The notes beneath the pieces were generated by a model. The model made no database searches. It was not told the origin of the DNA and worked only from the letters and a program-made list of their open reading frames with translations. Of a stretch of 64,000 nt of DNA, positions 20,709 to 32,696 are shown piece by piece. Each line of letters begins with the position of its first letter. Position 1 is the stretch's first letter. The DNA is from Parasitella parasitica (Eukaryota > Mucoromycota > Mucoromycetes > Mucorales > Mucoraceae). The DNA is taken from the NCBI GenBank assembly GCA_025201805.1, contig MU619273.1:130433-194432 (forward strand), read 5' to 3'. The position numbers and the translations under genes are program-made.

Positions 20709-21155
20709 ATTCCCTCCACGACCAAGCTGGCTTTGTCCTCTGCTACGAACGAATGGCTCAAGGCCTGACACTCAACCTGCACTTGACAAGTTTGGTGTCA
20801 CAAATCCAGCGCACACGATAGACACGCTACTTACCACATTTCTCTCGAGAGTGCATAATGTAAAGACATTTCCTTTGGATCTTACTTTGACAAACGTTTT
20901 CCCCTTTGCGGGGTCCTTTGCAAGAGACACCTTTGATGCTCTGCAGGTCAGTACGGTAGGAAAATAAAAAGTCCTCTAGTTTACCTGACTCAGTTCAAGT
21001 ATTCCAGCAGACTTTAGTGATTGGGAATCCCCCGGCTTTATACAATGGGCTGTTGCAGCGGTTATTTTACATCCGTTGGAGCACAGTAGACGACATAGTT
21101 ACCCCATAGTGTGGTTGGCATTGTTTGCAGAGTTTTGTTCTTGCAAGTTAAACAA
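20709..21155 (+). pseudogene. Unassigned coding-like stretch upstream of the BRPF-like gene
   Basis: Frame open from 20709 to 20950 (GSRPDTQPALDKFGVTNP, TIDTLLTTFLSRVHNVKTFP, LTNVFPFAGSFARDTFDALQ). It can be spliced in phase (donor at 20951, acceptor ending 21007) to DFSDWESPGFIQWAVAAVI, LHPLEHSRRHSYPIVWLALF and AEFCSCKLNKG. The residue mix is protein-like on both sides, but no ATG begins the first part and no clean end is found. It is either a gene whose first and last exons I cannot find, a decayed copy, or part of a longer transcript. No family recognised. Confidence 0.35.
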
Positions 21156-21346
21156 GGGAGAGAAAAAAAAAAACTTTCCACAATATCCCAAATTAAGAGC
21201 ATCGATCTTGAAAACGCCGCCTAGAAGCACTGTCCCTGTTTGCTTCCTGTTTTGTATCTCTCTCTCTCTCGCTCTTTTTTTTCTTTTCTTTCTTTTCTGC
21301 ATCGCTCCCCCCCCCCCTAGAGTACAGCTTTGTTAATTGAGAATTC

Positions 21347-21943
21347 ATGTCTGGCTTGAGGAACAGAAAAGGCCGACCAAAAAGAAACAACGTTACAGTT
21401 TTACAGCAGCAGCATTTGCAAGAAAAAACCCTCGCCTCAGACACATCATTCGCCCTCGACGCAAGTCAGCCTCTAACGATCGTCCAGCTTGCAAAAAAGC
21501 CATCATCTGCTCCTCTGCTGTCGTCTTCCTTTGCAGATGTTGCCGACAAACAACCATCTACAGCAACAGAACGCGACTCGACACAGCAGCATCCCATCAA
21601 CTCCGATCTTGCTCTGTCCACATCTCCATGCTCTTCGCTGCTAGACCCCAATGCAGCTGCATCTGTATCTTTTGAATCATCAGAGCTGTCTTCTGAAGAT
21701 GACGCTATAATTACGACAACGCCACCTCCATCGGCTGGTAGGAGAGCAGTAAACACATCCCAAGGTGTTGATCTCGACCGATTACCCAAGGTGCAGTTTG
21801 TGAAAGGGAGCACGCAGGACGAGTTCAACCACGACCAAGAGGAGCAGATATACCAGCAAGAGCAATTAGCTCAAGAAGAGCAGCTATTGGTCCAGCACTA
21901 CCAAATGCAACAGCAACACAGCAGCAACGCCTCACTGACCAGT

Positions 21944-21981
<38 letters not shown>

Positions 21982-22946
21982 CAGGGACATTTTACAACAT
22001 AGCCGCACCTACAATCGGCCAGAAAACCACTACATTCATTACAATGAGCCCTCTGATGTAGAACTGTACGACTCTGTTGAATACGATATGGACGAACAGG
22101 ATCAGTGCTGGCTCAAACTATATAACAAGGAAAGACGCAAAGAGATTCTGGGCGACATTTCCCCTTATTTATTCGAGTGTATTATGGACAAGCTGGAAAA
22201 AGAGTGGTTCAACCTGGTAACTTAAACGCTGCTATTTCCTGCTGGCTGTCGCTAATTAGCTTTTTCTTTTTATCAGATCAAGGATGCGCCAAAACCCGAG
22301 GCGGAGCAAGAGCTGCTGCCCGAGGATTCTGCCTGTGTGGTGTGCGACGACACAGAGGTTGAAAACAGCAACGCTATTGTATTCTGCGACGGCTGCAATG
22401 TTGCTGTGCACCAAGACTGCTATGGCATACCCTACATTCCAGAAGGCCAGTGGCTCTGCAGGAAATGCATGATTTCACCTGAATTCCCGGTATCCTGTAT
22501 ATTCTGTCCCAATGAAGGAGGTGCTTTCAAACAAACAAACACAAATCAATGGGGCCATCTGCTATGCGCCATTTGGATCCCAGAAGTCGGTGTCAGCAAC
22601 ACCATCTACATGGAGCCTATTGACCAGATCGAAAATATACCCAAGAGTCGATGGAAGCTGACGTGCTCGCTGTGCAAAAGGAAACAAGGTGCTTGTATAC
22701 AATGTGATAATAAACACTGCTTTTCTGCTTTCCATGTGACCTGTGCAAAGGCCGCAAAGCTTTGCATGAAAATGAATTCGCAATCATCTCAAACTGAAGG
22801 CGTCGTTTTAAAAGCTTACTGTGATCGGCATACTCCCAAAGAGCATTATGCAGACAAAAACGCTGGCTCCAGTGGTAATGCTATCAGTGTTGGCAGCAGC
22901 AGCAGAAGCAACAACAACAGTAATAGTAGTAGTAGTAATAGAAATA

Positions 22947-23031
<85 letters not shown>

Positions 23032-25651
23032 CAGTAGTAGTAGTAGCGAAGACGACGACGGCCTTTCGAGAGCAGCACGAGCAAGAGAACGCGGGCGAGG
23101 ACAAAGTAGGGGCAGGGGCAGGAGCAGAGGAATGAGCAGAGGTCGAGGCAGGCCTAGCAACAAAGCAATGACTGAGCAACAGCGGCAGCATATCGATGAA
23201 GCCAACAACAAGGTCGCGCGTGCTCATCAGCACCATTATTCAACGGGTGCCCCAATTGCTCCTGACATTATTTTATCGAAAATTGACAATTTGCCATGTG
23301 TGCGGCTATCGGGTATTCGAAAGAGACCACAAGCGGTTACTGCGATAGCTCATTACTGGTCCCTGAAGAGAGAGTCAAGACGGGGAGCGCCGCTTTTGAA
23401 AAGACTTCATTTGGAGCCTTGGACGGCCTATTCCAAATACACTGGTGGCGAGGATGAATATCGGATCCGCAAAGCCGTAAGTGGAGGTGGTTCTGGTCGA
23501 ACTTTGCATGGCATACTGATGACACCCTGTAACTAGGTCATTACCCAACTACGAGCAGACTTGGAAAAAATACGCATGCTTTCAGAACAAGTGCAGAAAA
23601 GAGAGCGGCTCAAACTGGAGCAGGTAAAAAAGCAAAAGGCCTATCTTGAGATGATCTTCTTTCCGCTTGAATACGTGATACGACCTATCTTGAACCAATT
23701 CATGGAAGTCGATCGCAAAAAGCTGTTTCTCAACCATGTCACCATGGATGACGCCACAGACTATCGCAGCATCATTGCGCAGCCCATGTGCTTTTCAGAG
23801 ATATATCAAAAACTAGCGAATCATTCCTACGCTACTTTTGACCATTTCAAAAACGACGTCCAGCTGATTTGGAAGAATAGCATGGACTACAACGCTGCAG
23901 ACACGAGCTTTTATAAAGTTGCCAGGAAACTGCAAAATGCATCGCAGAAACTGTTTGAAACCGCGGAAGCCAGGATCAGTTACTTTGAGATGTTGCAGGA
24001 CGAAATGCTTCAGGAGCCCATTGATGAAGCGATATTCAGTTATGACGCTAATTTTGAACAAGAGGTTGTTGTCAAAGTAGAAGAGCATCATCCTGAGGCG
24101 GTCGATACCGAAGCAGAGCGTCAGTTGAAGCTGGAAAGGGAACGGTTGAAAGCTGAAAAACTAGAAGAACACCGCAAAGCTGTGCAGGCAAGAGTCGAAG
24201 GAAGAGCAAAGGCAAGGGCATTGCGTGAAGAAAACAAACGAAAGGGGATCTCGCCTGCTGCGACTTCTGCCGAGAGGAAGTCCAAATCAAGAATGCTAAG
24301 GAAGCTGCGAGCTCGAAATAGCCCAAAAGCGCCGAATGCTTATACTGATTCTGCAGTGGGCGTCGAAATCACCCAAGACTCCAAGCCTAAAGCGAGCCGC
24401 TCACCTATACTTGGAGAAGCAGCAAACGACCAGCAACTGCAACCTGTGCAGCATACAGCCAAGCAAGTAAATGATCTCAAGGTGGAGCAATTTGTTGCGT
24501 CGCCAGCAAACCCATTTATGACCAATGCTCCATCGTTATCTGCAGCTGCTACCGATGATATTGTGGATTTACCCACACGGGATCCACTAGTTGGTCACGG
24601 CTCCTCCAAAGCAGCGGCAGCGGCGGAAGAGAAATCTGGATCAAGTATCAAAGGAAAAGAGAAAGAAAATCAGAATGCGAGCGAAAAGAATGCTCTTACA
24701 ACGACTGGAAAACGCCGGCAAACCTCTGCACGTGTTACGCCGAGATTGACTCGTAGCAATGGTCTCAAAGCCAGTATTGAAGAGTTGACAAAACGGCGCA
24801 AGATCTCTCACGAAGCAAGGGTTTTGTTTGCGTCTTATAACGGCGTCTCTCATTTAGACCGACCTGTTGAAGTGTACAAAGAGAATCGCAAGATACATGC
24901 CCCGGTTGGCTGGGTTTATTTAGACGATGACGACGACGACGAGGATGACGATGAAGAGGAAGGCGAAGGCAAAGGCGAAGACGAAGAGAAAGAGGAAGGC
25001 GAAGGGGAAGGCGAAGACGATGACGGCAAGGGTCTTGATCAAAAAGACAATGAAGAAAAGCATAGCCAGGGGGATGAGCAAAATCCTCAGCCAGCAATGT
25101 ATGGCTCCACAGCGAAACCTGCAAGGCAAGGGCGTAATGATATCCCTGTACCTCAATTCAATCGGGGTGAGATCGTATGGGCTCGTGTCAACCGTTATCC
25201 TTCACATCCAGCCAAGGTGAGCAAAAAAATAGCATTTAACCGCCCACCCCCCCCACCACCACCACCACCGTACCATGATCCTATTGCTAACTGAATACCA
25301 TAGTTTTTGAATTATTCGGATGAAGAGGCAGGGTCCAAACTCGTAGCTAGTCGACGATATAATGGCGATATCCTTGTCGAATTCCTCAAAGTGCCTGAAA
25401 TGCATAGATTTGGCTGGGTCGGACGTCGCACCATTTGCGACATTGGGGATGCACAAACTGACAAACAAAGATTATCAGAGACACTGCACAAAAAGATGAA
25501 AAGGAAACAATACATTGAAGAGGCCAAAGAAGGCTACCGTTGTGCAGGCTCGATTTTGGGCCTGGATCCTGAGCCTCTGTTAAATGAGGTCTTTGACCGT
25601 CCACTTGCAAAGAAACGGAAAAAGCAAGCCAGCAACAAGAAGCGCAGATAA
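21347..25651 (+). CDS. BRPF/Nto1-like chromatin reader: EPL1-like, PHD-zinc knuckle-PHD, bromodomain, PWWP
   Basis: Four exons (21347-22216, 22277-23476, 23537-25216, 25304-25651) join in phase to about 1365 aa. Order: a low-complexity N-terminus; an EPL1-like segment (VEYDMDEQDQCWLKLYN, FECIMDKLEKEWF); a PZP module at about 308-480 (CVVCDDTE, FCDGCNVAVHQDCYGIP, WLCRKC, CIFCPNEGGAFKQT, HVTCAKAA, CDRHTP); a poly-Ser tract; a bromodomain at about 728-835 with the acetyl-lysine Asn in SMDYNAADTSFY; long charged linkers with an Asp/Glu-rich block; and a C-terminal PWWP (GEIVWARVNRYPSHPAKF, FGWVGRRTIC). The family scaffolds MYST acetyltransferase complexes (NuA3 in yeast, MOZ/HBO1-BRPF in animals) on histone H3. 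Yeast Nto1 lacks the bromo and PWWP parts, so this copy keeps the animal-like architecture. Confidence 0.93.
22921..23046. repeat. (AGT)n trinucleotide repeat coding poly-Ser
   Basis: About 40 nearly uninterrupted AGT codons inside exon 2 of the BRPF-like gene, giving a Ser run of about 45 residues between the PZP module and the RG-rich linker. Both strands and all frames are open here, which creates spurious ORFs. Confidence 0.95.
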
Positions 25652-26404
25652 ATTATATTCACATTCATTACAAGCATTCAGACATGACATACACACTATA
25701 CATTCATTATATAACATATATTTATACTTAATCATTTCAGAAGCTCTCACAATCAGCTTTTTATGTTCATAAATAAAGAATTACCTCTCATGTATACTAC
25801 ATCTTAACAACAGAAGGCTATTTTTTTTTTTTTTAAACAAATGCTAAAATATCCAAGCGATATACTAGTATTATTAATATCATTACTATCTACAAGCAAG
25901 AGGCAGATATAGTTACCATAGAGAATTAAAATCTTGGTACAACCAAATAAAGCGTTTCCAAAGGATAAAACTTGAGTAAAGATAAACTTTTGTGTAGAAT
26001 GTTTCTTGAAAAACAGCTAAAATGCTCAGAGCATTCAAGATCGTCGGCATATGCTACCGATTTCTTGGTAAAATGGAATCTGTGCTAGTATTTTTCTAAA
26101 GCAAGCTTACATCGATATATAATAATTTCGAGGCAAAGTCTCAATTTACCAGACATTTCGATACAAACACTTCATGTACCAATGTAGCCTGTTGATCGCA
26201 CGATTAATAACGCCATTAATGTAATCGACACGGTTGAGCTTGGAACAAATGAAACTTTGTTTTACATCACAACAGATCATTCTACTAAGTTTAATACAGA
26301 CATATGCTATTTATATATATATAAAGCCTGTATTGAGGAACCCATCGACGTTAGCTCTTCTTTCTTACTTACTCAAAACACACTTTAAATCAATTGACCT
26401 CACA
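25652..26404. other. Intergenic region with core promoter of the downstream gene
   Basis: About 0.75 kb. A TATATATATATAAA element at about 26312-26325 lies some 80 nt before the next ATG, and an AATAAA-like signal follows the BRPF-like stop near 25771. Otherwise nothing recognised. Confidence 0.45.
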
Positions 26405-27417
26405 ATGTCTTTATCTGAATACCACAACACCGTTGATGCTCGCTCCCCTGAGCATTATCACTCTGCCGGTGGAGAAGAAGAGGTTGCAAACCATGCTTCA
26501 TAGTGAGTAAAATAGTTATTATTGGTGGGTTTCCAGTTGCTAATGTTAGATATCGGCTGTAGCCCTGAGCCTCAACTGCCCTCTCATAATCATCTCGATC
26601 AATCAATCTTCCAAAATTATGACAAGCACGATATGGCCAGTTTTCCTACTCCATATGCCCATAATAAGAAAGTCCAGGAGAACGTGCCTCATACCAACGC
26701 TGCCATCTATAACTTTCCAAACAAGGAAAAAGCACCTTATAATCAAACAAATACCTCTGCTGCCATCTATACTCCAAATACGGAGGAAGAGGCTGGCAAT
26801 GTCCAAAATATTGACGTCCCAGAGGTATCCAATGACAATGAGGATTGTGCTGTTGGTTCTTCTAGTGCCAATGACACAAGTGAAGAGGAAAAGTGCTCTC
26901 AAGAAAGTCTTCCTATTTCTCCTGACAAAAATTCTGTTTTTAATAAGAGAGATACACTCATTGGCGACGAAGAAAAAGACGATGAAAATATTACTGCGAG
27001 CAGCCAACAAGCAAAAGAAGCCCAAGCATTGGAAAAAGGGATAAGAGCAAAGGCTACAATTGAACAAAAGACAAAGAACGAGGCTTTCCAACCAGAGTAA
27101 GTAGAGATATAAGCGATTATATGAGTTGATTTCTAAGATTTGAAACGACTAGAGCCGAACCTCAGGCTGTCTATGTAACCTCTGTCAAACCTCGAACTGA
27201 CACTCCTGATAAGTATTGCTGCTGGGGATGGTAAGCTAACAGCCAAAGGAGTTGGGGCATCTTTTTGACGTGTTGCTATAGCTTTGCTTGGATTTGCTGC
27301 TGGTCTACTTTTGCAACCGACAAGGAGTAAGTCCTTTGATATCGGGTATCACTGCAATTAAATATCTGCAATCCTTCACTAAATCCCTGAAGCTACACCT
27401 TGATTACAAATAAATAA
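26405..27417 (+). CDS. Acidic protein with a Cys/Trp-rich C-terminal tail
   Basis: Five exons (26405-26502, 26563-27096, 27153-27230, 27282-27326, 27393-27417) join in phase to 259 aa. The first 210 residues are hydrophilic and probably disordered, with an imperfect repeat (NAAIYNFPNKEKAP and SAAIYTPNTEEEAG) and many Glu/Ser. The end, built from three tiny exons, reads DKYCCWGCFAWICCWSTF and then ATDKDYTLITNK. The Cys/Trp-rich hydrophobic patch is like the cysteine-rich tails of small palmitoylated or CYSTM-type membrane proteins, suggesting attachment to a membrane by its C-terminus. That is inference; the family is not recognised. The TATA box lies close upstream. Confidence 0.65.
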
Positions 27418-27562
27418 CACAAAATCCAAAATCATGCCTTTCTTTTGGTCTCACGCAGTTATTTGATAAACGCTTTGGTCACGGACCATTTGGCAGATGC
27501 TTTTCACTTGATCGTGCCATTCCCTTGATCCCCTTTCAAAGCTTGTCACATTGCCTTTTTGG

Positions 27563-28644
27563 ATGAGATGTGGGGGGGGGGACCCGAAGCAGTTTTTTCT
27601 CTCTTTGAACTGGAGCTTACAAATTGCGCAAAGGTATATACATTCGTTAGATGGCCGGATCGAAAAGAATCCGAATAGAAAACGGTATGTATATATGGAG
27701 AGGCATCTTTGGATTGCGCTTGAGTTAACGCACAGGACAGACGCCCAGTCGATTGATTTCGGGAACATAGATCGCCTAGCACTCAAAGACTTCAAATTTG
27801 ACTTTACGCCAACAGCTCAAACTCATTCAAAGACCCTCGATCGAAATCTTTTGATAGATACGTCTGCGCCATCTGTTGGGCTTAATCCCAATGTTCTGAC
27901 GCAAAGATTCGTTTCTCGCTCTAAAAAGTTCTGGAGAGAGAGCAAAGATCTGAAAGCCACAGCCAGCTCCGTATCAACTGTCAAACCACCATACGAGCCA
28001 GTGTATCTCAGACACCAGGATATCTCAGACACTGTCATCGTTTATGTTCAAATGATTTTCAACATCATTGTGTCAGCAACATTTCTCTATATATTCATCA
28101 ACGTAATGTTGACTGTGCGGCAAGATTTCCGATTGAAAGCAGTGGAGCGTATCCAAGGTAATGCCGTACGAGGTTATCTAGAAAGACGTCATTGCTAAAC
28201 ATATCTTGGGGACATAGAATTGTATAAGGAAAAGATGATTTGCTCCAACAACTACAATATGAACCAATGCGGACATGATGATAGGATTCCTGCCATTGAG
28301 GACATGTGTAACGAGTGGGCGTCGTGCATGAATCGAGAAGTTGTAGTTCCACAGTAAGGCAATCGTGAAATAAGTAACCATGTCGAATTGAAACACTAAT
28401 CATTTTGGCTTGTTAGAGCTCAAGCGTCTGCTGAAGCCATTGCCGAAATCATAAACAGCTTTGTGGAGCCTATCTCCTACAAGACATTTGTAACTATTGT
28501 GGTTTTTTTTTTTATAGAATGCCATGTCACTGACACAAAAACTAGTTCTTTTCCTCATTTTTAATGTTAGGTGTCGTTGTATTCTCAAATCTAGGATTTG
28601 GTATACTGAGAAGAAATTACAAATCAATTCGTGCCATTCAGTAG
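27563..28644 (+). CDS. Brr6/Brl1-type nuclear envelope membrane protein
   Basis: Exons 27563-27684 (start uncertain), 27736-28157, 28218-28353, 28417-28489 and 28546-28644. The conserved Brr6/Brl1 core is clear: a transmembrane helix (VYVQMIFNIIVSATFLYIFINV), then EKMICSNNYNMNQCG, the domain Cys/Trp set (MCNEWASCMNR), SAEAIAEIINSFVEPISYKTF and a second hydrophobic segment (FFSSFLMLGVVVFSNLGFG) before a basic tail. The family sits in the nuclear membrane and acts in nuclear pore assembly and lipid homeostasis. The paired Cys of the lumenal domain are present. Exon 1 has two in-phase donors (27633 and 27685) and a poor-quality N-terminus, so the real start may differ. Confidence 0.82.
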
Positions 28645-29142
28645 CAACACACGTTGCTCATAGCTTGATGAATTTCATGTATATAAAAGTTACCCCTCCC
28701 AACACAAAAGGCCCCTTTACTTGTCAAATTAGATAATAAAATGTATGCGAGACCTATTTGTTTAATATTCGAGACATGTTGAATGTCTTTGCAAAGCCGA
28801 TGGTAAATGATACCAAAAAGTTGCTGCCAACTGTACATAATGCGTTATATATTGCAGATCATCAAGTAATGCCAATTCGTCTCGAGAGATCATGCTACTT
28901 GGAATCTGACATAGATCGGGGTTGTACATGTTACCATGGATTTTATTAAAGGGGGGGGTCTATTTTGTTTATAAATGTTGCAGCCAAAACCCGAGAAGCA
29001 AATGCTAAAGAACAATGCGCAAAGGCTAGAATGAAGAGGCATCACTCTTCCTTGATGGTAAGCTCTATTCTCAAGCACATTTCATAGCATCGTTTACGTC
29101 ATATTTTTGATAGCTCTGATAGTGCACTATATTACTCTCACA

Positions 29143-29224
<82 letters not shown>

Positions 29225-29350
29225 CATCATTTGAGAAACAGTTTAAATCCATTTTTGACATTGAAATAATTCGGGTGTCTTTTTATTCCTGTTTCTCATC
29301 TCCTGGCAAACGAATATAACCAGCATAGCTTTTACACTATACAAGTGATC
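28645..29350. other. Intergenic region with a 79-nt poly(T) tract
   Basis: No convincing gene. Short open segments around 28758-28950 and 28983-29060 are not linked by usable splice sites. The T run occupies 29146-29224. Confidence 0.5.
29146..29224. repeat. Poly(T) tract, about 79 nt
   Basis: Uninterrupted T run about 125 nt upstream of the mitoferrin start codon; the longest pure homopolymer in the window. Its true length is doubtful because such runs are hard to sequence. Confidence 0.9.
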
Positions 29351-30523
29351 ATGGATGGAGAAAATGAACACGACTATGAATCATTAGGAACAAATTCGAC
29401 AATGTCACAGAACGCTATTGCAGGCGCTATGGCAGGTATCGGAGAACATTGTATCATGTACCCTGTAGACAGCATAAGAGTAAGTGTATTTTAGCCTGCT
29501 GGCAAAATGGGTTAGAGATGGGGTTTATTATTGTGGGCCGCCAGTACCCATTGCAAAAGTGGGTGTCTGTGTGCATCAAGTCTGCTTTTTATTTTGTCAA
29601 TTGACGTTGCTTTGTAATCAAATTAGACTCGAATGCAGGTGCTGTCAGTGCCTGAGCTTGGAGCAACCATCAAGGACGCGTCCAGGAAGCAGCTGAAAGG
29701 CCATCGAAATCTGTGGAGAGGTGTCTATTCGGTCATAGCAGGTGCCGGTCCTGCACATGCTGTTCATTTTGCCGCATATGAATTCTGCAAAGAAAAATTC
29801 AACAAGCAGTTAGCCGGCAATGCCAAGGTGCGGGCTCCAGGCAGTGTGTTCGAGATATCTAACCAAGTTATAGCCTCAAGCGCTGCAGGTGCAATCGCTA
29901 CTTTTGCTCATGATGCATTAATGACTCCCTTTGATGGCAAGTGTTTTTCCTTCAAGCGTAACGCAAATGGAAAAAAAGGGCTAAAATATTTTCCTTTTTG
30001 TATAATAGTACTAAAGCAGCGAATGCAGCTGCGAGATTCGACCTATAAGTCTGTTCGCGATTGTGCAAGGAAAGTTTACTCTGCCGAAGGCATCAGGGCA
30101 TTTTACATATCTTTTCCGACAACTGTCTCCATGTCTATTCCGTTTCAGTCTGTTCAATTTGCGACATATGAGTACTGTAGATCTATGCTGGACCCGGAGG
30201 GATCGTATAATCCAAAGGCACATATGATGGCGGGTGCCGTCGCTGGTGCCGTCGCCTCGTCCGTAACCACGCCATTGGACGTTGTCAAGACGCTGTTGCA
30301 AACAAAGGGCTCGTCTAAAGATGCAGAGATCAGAAATTGCAATGGATTCAAGCAAGCTACAAGTATAATTTATGATCGATACGGCGTCAAGGGGTTCTTT
30401 AGAGGTTTCCGCCCTCGTGTATTGACAAATATGCCCAGTACTGCTATCAGTTGGAGCGTATATGAATACTTCAAGTGGTTTTTGGCAAGTGACGAAGGAG
30501 ACAAATTCATAGATCGCATTTAA
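29351..30523 (+). CDS. Mitoferrin-type mitochondrial iron carrier (Mrs3/Mrs4 family)
   Basis: Three exons (29351-29479, 29627-29936, 30009-30523) give 317 aa. Three carrier repeats are visible, each with a Px[DE]-type signature: YPVDSIRTRMQ, TPFDVLKQRMQ and TPLDVVKTLLQ. Mitoferrin-like features include NLWRGVYSVIAGAGPAHAVHFAAYE, the GAG-AHA turn, and IRAFYISFPTTVSMSIPFQSVQFATYEY. The protein carries iron across the inner mitochondrial membrane for heme and Fe-S synthesis. Intron 2 (29937-30008) starts with GC, not GT (GATG/GCAAGT), and ends TATAATAG; only this join restores the second signature. Six transmembrane helices are expected and the length is usual. Confidence 0.92.
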
Positions 30524-30837
30524 AAAGCCTTTTTATATAGACAAATCATCATCCCATCATACATACAACAACAAACTCATGTATTATAGACTTCTTTTTT
30601 TGCTTTCTTTTATCCCCATCATCATTTTCTCTTTTGTAATTCTCTAATATCTTTACCAAATCTAATAAACTATATCAAAAAAGTGTCGTCTGCTTGATAG
30701 CCCATTCTACATTTGTTGCGTTGAATCGTATACAATGATGACATTTTTATCATGTATAAATGGGATGTTATACATGTTAGAGTAACCATCAAGATAAGCT
30801 TTATTACATCAATCTTAATGATTAGATCTATCTATAT

Positions 30838-30872
<35 letters not shown>

Positions 30873-31012
30873 GGAATGATCATAGTTTGAAAATAATACA
30901 TAAAAACACATCAAAAGACGCCTACAAAACAGTTTCTACCATCTTTAGTTCTTGGTAGGTTTCTTGGCTAAAGAGTAAAATTAGTACCTCTGCCTATCCT
31001 ACGCATGTCATC
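30524..31012. other. Convergent intergenic region with a (CA)n repeat
   Basis: 3' ends of mitoferrin (+) and mitochondrial uS12 (-). About 15 CA units lie at 30840-30870. AATAAA-like signals occur near 30664. No coding sequence supported. Confidence 0.55.
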
Positions 31013-31549
31013 TTAAAACCTACTTCCGTATTTGGATCTACTAGTAGTTCTAGTAGCAACGCCTTGGAGATCTAAAGCACCACGCACAAGATGATATCGT
31101 ACACCAGGAAGATCAGGGACACGACCGCCACGCACCAATACGACCGAATGCTCTTGTAAATTGTGCCCCTCACCAGGAATATAGGCTGTGACAACTTTAC
31201 CATTAGTCAACTTGACTCTGGCAACCTTTCTGACAGCAGAATTGGGTTTCTTGGGCTTGGTAGTATACACTTTGTTGCAAACACCCTTACGTTGATAGCA
31301 TCCCTCAAGAGCTGGTGTTTTACTTAACTTTGTCTTTGTTTTGCGACACTTTTTAATGACCTGATTTAAAGTAGCCATGCCTGCTTTTTGTTGTTGAATA
31401 GGTAAAAATGCTGTTGGTTTTAATTGACTGAGGATGCCGCTTGGTCTAGTCTGTGTCATGAAACTACGAGGTGCCAATAAGTTGCTGGAGCTGGTCAAGG
31501 GCTTCCATGCTGTTTTTAACAATGAACGAAAGGCTTGCATTCTATTCAA
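31013..31549 (-). CDS. Mitochondrial small-subunit ribosomal protein uS12m
   Basis: Intronless, 178 aa. The N-terminal 55 residues are basic and hydroxylated with few acids, as in a mitochondrial targeting peptide. From about residue 57 the bacterial-type S12 sequence begins ([84 protein letters not shown]). The universally conserved decoding-centre loops KPNSA and PGEGHN are intact. It is part of the mitoribosome decoding site. The C-terminus ends SRSKYGSRF, the usual length. Confidence 0.96.
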   Translation of the reverse strand: MNRMQAFRSLLKTAWKPLTSSSNLLAPRSFMTQTRPSGILSQLKPTAFLPIQQQKAGMATLNQVIKKCRKTKTKLSKTPALEGCYQRKGVCNKVYTTKPKKPNSAVRKVARVKLTNGKVVTAYIPGEGHNLQEHSVVLVRGGRVPDLPGVRYHLVRGALDLQGVATRTTSRSKYGSRF

Positions 31550-32696
31550 TTTAATCTATCTCTTGACTGGATGAACAAAAAAAAAAAAAGCAAGAAAGGA
31601 AAGGGTGGACAAGAGGGGGGGGGGGGCTCCCGGTTTGTCAAAAATGATGTCCTATTGATGTCCGATCAATTATGTGCCAAGAAAATCCTTAATTTTAAGC
31701 TATTGTATGCCTAATGTAAAGCTTATTTTCTTTTTCTAACCCGGCGATTTGAAAAATATCCATCCAAATTGGATGGGGCCGAAAATAAAAGCTAATACTC
31801 TAGGTACTTGAAATATAAAAAATACCAGCATATACAGAATATGATGGTCAATCATATAAATGCTAAATAAACTGTAGATACATTGAAAACTGCTTGGTAA
31901 AAATTCACAAACTGAAATCGTTTTTGAGTCTTGATCTCGTATAAGTATAAAAAAAAAAGTCAAGATAAACGCTTTCATAATGTCTATGATCTTCATATTC
32001 ACCTTTTTGTCTCGCAATGTTATGTATTTAAAGTTGACTTGGTTGTAGTAAACCCATTTTTCAATTTCGGCTTTCAGGGCCAAGGTTTATACAAGGGATT
32101 TTTGGGTGGCTCAAAATGTATGCTAAAAAAAAACTGAATTTTAATATGCTATTTGCTTGAATATCATCAAAAGCATAGAACAACAATAACGCGGATGTCA
32201 GTTGTCTGAAGATATAAATACAGTTTCAACCAAAGCAGAGGTCAATTCATGTCCACAAGTTTTACTTGCAGTTTTCATTAATAACTCTTGTTTTCAAATA
32301 TATGGAAATTTACTAGCGATTGAATGTGCTTGCTCAAAAATTTGCCATAGAAGGATTGCTATGCTTTTTGTTGTATTTATAATAGATCCAGATAAGTAGA
32401 TGCTGATCGACACTTATGTACTCGTGCTGGCATCTGTTTGATCAGCTATCCAATCAATATAAAATCAAATTTTCAATTGCATCTTAAACTTTCAAACTCT
32501 TTGCGGCTTTTTTTTATGGCTTTCATCAGTTCATGTTGTCAAAAATCATCCCAATATGGATCGAACATCGACGTCACTCAATGAGATGGTACCCTTCACG
32601 AGCTCTTTTTAATTCTTAAACTCCCATCCATCTCAAAAAAAACTTTTCTCGTTTCAATTTTTACTTTTTCTCATTATTTATCTTTTCAACAAAAAC
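31550..32696. other. Intergenic region upstream of the CID-RRM gene
   Basis: About 1.1 kb, AT-rich, with a G run at about 31614-31626. Short ORFs are unconvincing. A CT-rich leader lies just before the start at 32697. Confidence 0.5.

Noticed and set aside
22808-23236. Poly-Thr, poly-Leu, poly-Val and poly-Tyr open frames across the AGT repeat
   Set aside because: They are frame and strand shadows of the trinucleotide repeat inside the BRPF-like exon; no start context or family signal.
29107-29319. Phe-run open frame upstream of mitoferrin
   Set aside because: Consists mostly of the 79-nt T run.
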